Shown one piece after another: positions 17,450-22,237 of a stretch of DNA of 22,237 nucleotides. Under the pieces are notes generated by a model. That model saw nothing but the letters and a program-made list of their open reading frames with translations. It was not told the DNA's origin and searched no databases. The translations under genes and the position numbers were made by a program. Within the stretch, counting starts at the first letter, position 1. The number at the start of each line of letters is the position of its first letter. This DNA comes from a virus, in the IMG/VR virus record IMGVR_UViG_3300025674_000446, positions 1 to 22,237 of that record; one strand, given 5' to 3'.

Positions 17450-20400
17450 ATGAACGAAGCATTGAAAGATGCCTATAGCGCTTTTGTAAAAGGTGGCTAT
17501 AATGGCACTATAGAAGACTATAAAAAATTACTTGAAACAAATCAAGAGGCACTGAATGAATCTTTTGGTATATTTAAAAATGGTGGTTATAATGGTAATA
17601 TAGAAGATTTTTCAAGCTTACTTGGCGTGGGAAAGCAAAAAGACCCTGCAAAGGAGACTGCAAATGTAGGGTCAGAAAAACAAGCAGTCGCTTCGGAATC
17701 CATATTGGAAACTGGTTTATCGGATTCACAAGAACCTAAAGAAGAAAAATCAGGTGCGTGGTTTTTAGATATAGAGCTTCCAACAATTCCTGAATATAAA
17801 ACAGAAGTTGAAAAGTTTGAAGAATTAAATTTACCGGAAAGAGTTACAGAATCAACTGCAGTAAAAATGCCAACAATTAGACCTGGTTCTGATCTTACTA
17901 TGACAAAAGAAGACATTGAAAAGTCATCTTTAAAATCAAAGCTAGATGATGAAATAGCAAATATATATAATAAAAATCTTAAAAAGGCACCTAAAACAGA
18001 ATTTGGCACAATAAACTTTGACGACGAAGAAACGTGGTCTAATATACATAATAATACATATTCTGATTTTGTTAGTAATAACAAAATTATACAAGAAGAA
18101 ATTATTCCTGAAATAACTTCACAGCTAGAGCCTACAGTATTACGATATGCTGAAAAACTTAAAATAGAAATGGGGCTCGATAATCCCGAAAATATAACAC
18201 AAGAAAAAATAGATAAGCTTTATGATGAGGTAGATAAACACTTTAATAAATTATTAAGCGCTAAGCTATCACAAAATTCGGATTTTGATAAACTAACAAA
18301 AGCATTTAGTTCAAAAATAGAAGACATAGATGCTCCCTCTTATAAAAGATTTTTAAAAGGTAAAGATAGCCCAAACCTTTTAAAAATGGAAGACTATGTT
18401 AAGTTAAATCCTCAGATTGATCCTGTTTCCAAAACACTTTTTACCTTTGTTGAGAATATGTATAATATGGGTAGAAGCGTTGGTAATAAATTGGATAATG
18501 CAGGCGTAATGGCTGGTTTAGGCAATAAAGTAGAAAAAGATAAAGATTTAGAAAGAAATGAAAAACTAATTGCTGAATATAATTTAGACAATAATATTGA
18601 AGGTGTTTGGATAGAGGACGATAAAAAAAATTTTAAACAGTCTTGGAAATTTATACCCAAAAAACAATGGGGGTCGGATAATGATACCGCATGGAGAATT
18701 ATTACAGGTGGTGCCGCGGTAAAAGAAGGAACATTTAATGAATTCAAAGAAGCTTATGATAAATGGGCAGCTAATTCAACTGCTAAAACTGTTAAAAAAA
18801 TAACTGAAATACAAGATAAAGAACTTAAGCTAGCGCAATGGAATGAAGATGAATTTGATAAAATAATGCGTGGAGAAGATGTTATATCTAATGCAATTGG
18901 GCTAACAGGCGAACAATTACCACAAATGGCATTAGCTTTAGTTACATTAGGTGCATCAAGTGGTATTCAAATAGGTGCAAATATCTATGCAGACGGTATA
19001 GATATTGAAGCTAGAAAAAGATTTGATATTCCAGATAATGAATATCCTAATGTAGAACAACTTAGTGAAGTTTTAGCAGATGATAAATTTATGGACGCTT
19101 TGGAGGCTAAAACAGTTGGAGGTGGATTTATAGGTGGTCAATTAGAAAGAATAGGTGCTGGTAAGGTTTTTAGCGCGTTTGCAACAAAAGGTGTTAGCTC
19201 TATATTAAGAGGTAATTATAAAAACTTTTTAAAACAAGTTGCTAATGGAACAATAAGAAATACACAAAGAGGTTTTTACGAGTCTGTAACTGAAGTATTA
19301 CAAGAAACTATTGAAATGGCCGCTACTGGTGTAGATATTGATCCTAAAAGATTATTTAAAGCTGGTGGTACTGGTGCAATTAGTGCTTTTACATTAGGTG
19401 TCGGGGGTAATGTAGCAACACAAAGTGTTCAAGAAATAAAAACAATTAATAAAGTAATTGCTGGTAAACTAAATAAAAATAGTAGCGAAGCATTTTTAAA
19501 TAATAAAATAAAAGATTTAAAAACTGCTTTTGAAAATAATGAAATATCAGAAGCTGCATATAAAGAAGCTGTTGGCGTAATACAAGATGTAAAAAAATCA
19601 AACGCATCGATACCTAATAACTTTACACCCGAATCAAAACAAAAGGCTTTAGATTTATTAATAGAAAAACAAGAGCTTTCTAAAGACATGGAAGGAAAAG
19701 ATTCTTCTATGACTAGTTACGAGCAGGAAAGAATATCTGAAATCAATACTGAACTTAAAGCATTAAGCATTACTGAAAAAGTATTAGCAGATACAAAGAA
19801 AGGCATAAATAAAAGACAATCAATGCTTGAAAAAGCTCAACGAGCAATAGGTATTGATTTAGCCGTAAAATCATTTGACACTAAACAGGAACTACAGCAA
19901 TATTTAGAACAGCAAGGTGAAAGTAAAGCCCAAACAAAAAGAAGTATGGGGCAATACGGAACTATATTTCAAAAAGATGGAAGACAAGAAATACTTATAA
20001 ATAAAGAAGTAGCATTAGAAGACGCAAGAGTAACTACTGCTGACCATGAATTTTTGCATGCTGTATTATATGAAACCGTTAGAAATAATGAACAAGCACA
20101 AATTAATTTAGGACAAGCTTTATATACTGAGCTAGCAAAACAAACTGACGGTCAAATAAGAAATACAGAATTTGCACAAAGACTTGAGGGTTATTTAGCT
20201 AATGCAAAAACCGCTAAACAACAAGCGAATGCATGGGAAGAAGCCTTAACACTATTTGCTGAAGGATTAGGCGACGGCACGTTTAAAGCTAACAAAACAT
20301 TTATTCAAAAAATTAAAGAGTTTTTTCAAAATTTATTCGGCGGCAAAATTAATAAAGAAATAAGATTCGATACAGGCGCGGATGTTGTTAAATTTATACA

Positions 20401-22237
20401 AGATTATAATAAAAGTTTTGAAAAGGGTAAATGGGGTGAAGGAATTAAAAAATTAGCAAGAGAAGGCGCTAAAGGTAAATTAGTTGAAAGCAAACCAGTA
20501 ATGACAGAAGAAGAAGTTATAAAAGCTTCAGAAAGATCAAATTTAGATGGTAAGCTTAATGACAAATATAACGGTAACGCTAAAAAGCTTATTGCAGATA
20601 TGCTTACATTTCCTGTTAATAAATCAGCATTTGCACAAGAAATAGGTGGTGTTACTAATGCTATTACAAAAAGATTATACGACCCCATTCCTGCAGACCA
20701 AAAGAAAATTGTTACAAGACAAGATTTTATTGATAGCCTAATCAGCGAAGCTGCCACAATGGTAGACAGAGAATATAATGGATTACAAAACCTAGATAAA
20801 TTTGTAAGCAATAGGCTTAATTTAAGAGCAAATAATTTAGCATCTAGGCTTGGTATCGAAGAGTCTATAAAAGCTGATGTAACGGAGCGAAAAGACATTG
20901 TAGGTACTGAAACAGCGGAGAGTACTATAGAGACTCAAGAGAAGGCACAAAAAGAAAAGCCAAAGGTAAAACCATTTATTGAAGCTATTAATCCAAATAC
21001 AAAAATAGGCAATGATACTTTTGAAAATGTATTAAATAATGGACTAAGAAAAAATATATCTTTAGCTATTAAAAAAATTGATGCACAAGTATCTGCTAAT
21101 AGAACAGTTACTCCTTTTATACAAGATATAAAAAATGGATTAGCTGAAGATTTATATAAAGATGTTGCTAAAATAATTGATCAATATCCTGGTGGCTATG
21201 AACAATTCCTAAAAGATTATAGAAAAACATTATTATATAATTATACTACAACATATTTATCTAAAAATCCTTTGTTTAAAAAAGGTATATTAAAAAGTGT
21301 TGGCGGTAAAATGGGTAAAGACAATCAAGGTAGAGATATGTTTATACCTAAATGGGTTGCACCTAAAGATATTTCTAAACAAGCAGGTGTTAAAAAATAT
21401 GATTGGGTTGATGATAATGGTAAAAAATTAAAAATAGACAGAGATAATGCTGGACAAAGAGGTCTAACTTCTGGGCCAATTATAATGAAAAGGAATCCTA
21501 ACATTGATAATATAATTAGTGAGGATGAATTTGTTAATTTCCATTATGACGATGGCCCCACAAGAAAGAAAGTAAAAGCAAACGCGCGATTAGCAATTGC
21601 AAGACAAATTGCTTCGGAAAGTGGATTTGAAAAAATGCAATCTGATTTTACAAATGAAGGTCCACTATACCAAGAGTTTAAAGAAAAAGCTGATTTATTA
21701 GGTAAAGGGCTAAGCGAAAATGCTGCGGTTGAAATTGCTAAAGACATCGATAGAGGTGTTGTTAAATTTTCACAAAGAACAATTACACAAGTTTCAGAAG
21801 CATTAGAAAGAGGTAGAGTTGCTTCAAGATATTTAGTTAATGAAAAGCAAGCGGCTGATATTTGGGATTATGCAGTACAAAAAGGAAACTGGAGTCAAGC
21901 ATTTAAATCTTATATTACTAAGTTTAAAAATAATAATCCAGCTATTGAACCAGAATATATTGACTTTTTCTTAGATTCTATATTTAATGAAAGAACATAT
22001 TTATTAGAAGCTAGTCAAAACGCGGCTAATATAAATAAAGGTAAAGCTTATGAAAAAGCTTTAAAAGATTATTTAAGAAGAAAAGGGTTTAGTATTGAAG
22101 AAATTAAACAAACAAAAGGTGATATAGCTGTAAAAATATTAGATAATGATATTGCTATAGAATTAAAATTAAATGAAAACGCACAGATAAGTAGTGTTTC
22201 TGTTGCTAACATGTTTAACGATGGTGAAATAGTGTAT
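17450..22237 (+). CDS. Giant polyvalent virion protein: repeats, HExxH metallopeptidase, PD-(D/E)XK nuclease (3' truncated)
   Basis: The frame is open for 1,596 codons to the last base of the window, so the C-terminus is missing. It resembles large polyvalent proteins, which are virion-delivered multidomain proteins. In order: two 30-residue repeats (4-33, 34-63); a Pro/Ser/Glu-rich linker; helices; a hydrophobic segment (about 490-513, LPQMALALVTLGASSGIQIG) and a second glycine-rich stretch near 640-660; a coiled region (about 750-820); a metallopeptidase-like domain with H866-E867-x-x-H870 and a downstream WEEALTLFAE (929-938) that may hold the third zinc ligand; a helical stretch (about 1095-1145); and, at the edge, a nuclease-like signature: E1535, G-D1558, E1571-L-K1573. 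The start ATG has an A/T-only leader. Position after two ejection-type genes supports an internal virion protein acting in the host. Catalytic activity is inferred, not shown. Confidence 0.88.
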   Translation, partial: MNEALKDAYSAFVKGGYNGTIEDYKKLLETNQEALNESFGIFKNGGYNGNIEDFSSLLGVGKQKDPAKETANVGSEKQAVASESILETGLSDSQEPKEEKSGAWFLDIELPTIPEYKTEVEKFEELNLPERVTESTAVKMPTIRPGSDLTMTKEDIEKSSLKSKLDDEIANIYNKNLKKAPKTEFGTINFDDEETWSNIHNNTYSDFVSNNKIIQEEIIPEITSQLEPTVLRYAEKLKIEMGLDNPENITQEKIDKLYDEVDKHFNKLLSAKLSQNSDFDKLTKAFSSKIEDIDAPSYKRFLKGKDSPNLLKMEDYVKLNPQIDPVSKTLFTFVENMYNMGRSVGNKLDNAGVMAGLGNKVEKDKDLERNEKLIAEYNLDNNIEGVWIEDDKKNFKQSWKFIPKKQWGSDNDTAWRIITGGAAVKEGTFNEFKEAYDKWAANSTAKTVKKITEIQDKELKLAQWNEDEFDKIMRGEDVISNAIGLTGEQLPQMALALVTLGASSGIQIGANIYADGIDIEARKRFDIPDNEYPNVEQLSEVLADDKFMDALEAKTVGGGFIGGQLERIGAGKVFSAFATKGVSSILRGNYKNFLKQVANGTIRNTQRGFYESVTEVLQETIEMAATGVDIDPKRLFKAGGTGAISAFTLGVGGNVATQSVQEIKTINKVIAGKLNKNSSEAFLNNKIKDLKTAFENNEISEAAYKEAVGVIQDVKKSNASIPNNFTPESKQKALDLLIEKQELSKDMEGKDSSMTSYEQERISEINTELKALSITEKVLADTKKGINKRQSMLEKAQRAIGIDLAVKSFDTKQELQQYLEQQGESKAQTKRSMGQYGTIFQKDGRQEILINKEVALEDARVTTADHEFLHAVLYETVRNNEQAQINLGQALYTELAKQTDGQIRNTEFAQRLEGYLANAKTAKQQANAWEEALTLFAEGLGDGTFKANKTFIQKIKEFFQNLFGGKINKEIRFDTGADVVKFIQDYNKSFEKGKWGEGIKKLAREGAKGKLVESKPVMTEEEVIKASERSNLDGKLNDKYNGNAKKLIADMLTFPVNKSAFAQEIGGVTNAITKRLYDPIPADQKKIVTRQDFIDSLISEAATMVDREYNGLQNLDKFVSNRLNLRANNLASRLGIEESIKADVTERKDIVGTETAESTIETQEKAQKEKPKVKPFIEAINPNTKIGNDTFENVLNNGLRKNISLAIKKIDAQVSANRTVTPFIQDIKNGLAEDLYKDVAKIIDQYPGGYEQFLKDYRKTLLYNYTTTYLSKNPLFKKGILKSVGGKMGKDNQGRDMFIPKWVAPKDISKQAGVKKYDWVDDNGKKLKIDRDNAGQRGLTSGPIIMKRNPNIDNIISEDEFVNFHYDDGPTRKKVKANARLAIARQIASESGFEKMQSDFTNEGPLYQEFKEKADLLGKGLSENAAVEIAKDIDRGVVKFSQRTITQVSEALERGRVASRYLVNEKQAADIWDYAVQKGNWSQAFKSYITKFKNNNPAIEPEYIDFFLDSIFNERTYLLEASQNAANINKGKAYEKALKDYLRRKGFSIEEIKQTKGDIAVKILDNDIAIELKLNENAQISSVSVANMFNDGEIVY
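17459..17638 (+). repeat. Two tandem 90-base (30-residue) repeats at the start of the giant gene
   Basis: Residues 4-33 and 34-63 align without gaps. Shared positions include Ala-Leu at the first two sites, Phe at site 9, GGYNG at sites 12-16, IED at 18-20 and Leu-Leu at 24-25. The DNA is also similar, with the match most obvious across the GGYNG block. The module is probably a small helical binding unit that anchors the protein in the virion or marks it as cargo. Confidence 0.9.
20045..20059 (+). other. HExxH zinc-binding motif
   Basis: Codons CAT GAA TTT TTG CAT encode H866-E867-F868-L869-H870 inside the giant gene. The motif is preceded by a strand-like EILINKEVAL and the TTAD stretch, and followed by AVLYETV, a helix continuing as in gluzincin-type peptidases. 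W929-E930-E931-A932 is a candidate for the third ligand, about 60 residues downstream. Confidence 0.75.
22052..22168 (+). other. PD-(D/E)XK-type nuclease signature
   Basis: Residues run E1535 (in KAYEKALKDYLRRKGF), then TKGDIAV with D1558, then IAIELKL with E1571 and K1573. The order of helix Glu, Gly-Asp strand, then hydrophobic strand with E-x-K is the fingerprint of the restriction-endonuclease-like fold. The spacing from D to E is 13 residues. The rest of the domain lies beyond the window. Confidence 0.72.

Noticed and set aside
20720-20880. Sigma-factor region 2-like helices in the giant protein (about residues 1095-1145)
   Set aside because: The helical pattern FVSNRLNLRANNLASRLGIE is suggestive, but it lacks clear promoter-recognition motifs and any second sigma region.
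1-22237. Stop-codon reassignment as in some crAss-like phages
   Set aside because: No in-frame TAG or TGA occurs in any of the long genes, so the standard bacterial code explains the window.
1-22237. tRNA genes, CRISPR arrays, insertion sequences, attachment sites or integrase
   Set aside because: Gaps between genes are at most 82 bases, no spaced repeat arrays or cloverleaf-like stretches were seen, and no recombinase-like protein is encoded.

Overview
The window is a gene-dense, AT-rich stretch of a tailed double-stranded DNA phage genome, covering most of the virion-morphogenesis module. All thirteen genes are on the + strand, with gaps of 0-82 bases. Three things suggest a Bacteroidetes-type host, most plausibly a marine flavobacterium. 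None of the twelve visible starts has a Shine-Dalgarno sequence; the leaders are A/T-rich instead. All twelve visible stops are TAA. The protein families look like those of uncultured marine phages and, more loosely, crAss-like or other podovirus-type phages. The host is an inference: no host-derived gene is present. The standard bacterial code fits, since no long gene contains an in-frame TAG or TGA.

Layout. Bases 2-1183 hold the C-terminal nuclease half of the large terminase (5' end outside the window). It is followed by the portal (1186-3612), an acidic scaffold candidate (3647-4891) and the major capsid protein (4913-6361). A strong 16-bp hairpin terminator lies just after the capsid gene. 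Next come an unassigned conserved protein (6444-7259), two neck or connector-type proteins (7320-8015 and 8019-8930), a very large tail nozzle or stabilisation-type protein (8933-12979), and a multidomain Ig/cadherin-like adhesin with a putative receptor-binding tip (12979-15249). A small unassigned protein follows (15265-15591). The last three genes (15623-16255, 16269-17438, 17450 to the window end) form a likely internal-virion (ejection) set.

How it works together. Terminase and portal package DNA into a shell built from capsid protein on the scaffold. The neck and nozzle proteins close the head and form a probably short tail, and the adhesin binds the host. The glycine-zipper, coiled-coil and giant proteins are candidates to be ejected with the DNA.

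The most interesting object is the giant last gene, at least 1,596 codons and still open at the window edge. It carries two 30-residue repeats at its N-terminus, a hydrophobic segment, an HExxH zinc-metallopeptidase motif and, close to the window edge, a convincing PD-(D/E)XK nuclease motif set. It looks like a large polyvalent protein that could deliver both a protease and a nuclease into the host. No tRNA, CRISPR array, insertion sequence or integrase was seen, and no intergenic stretch exceeds 300 bases.
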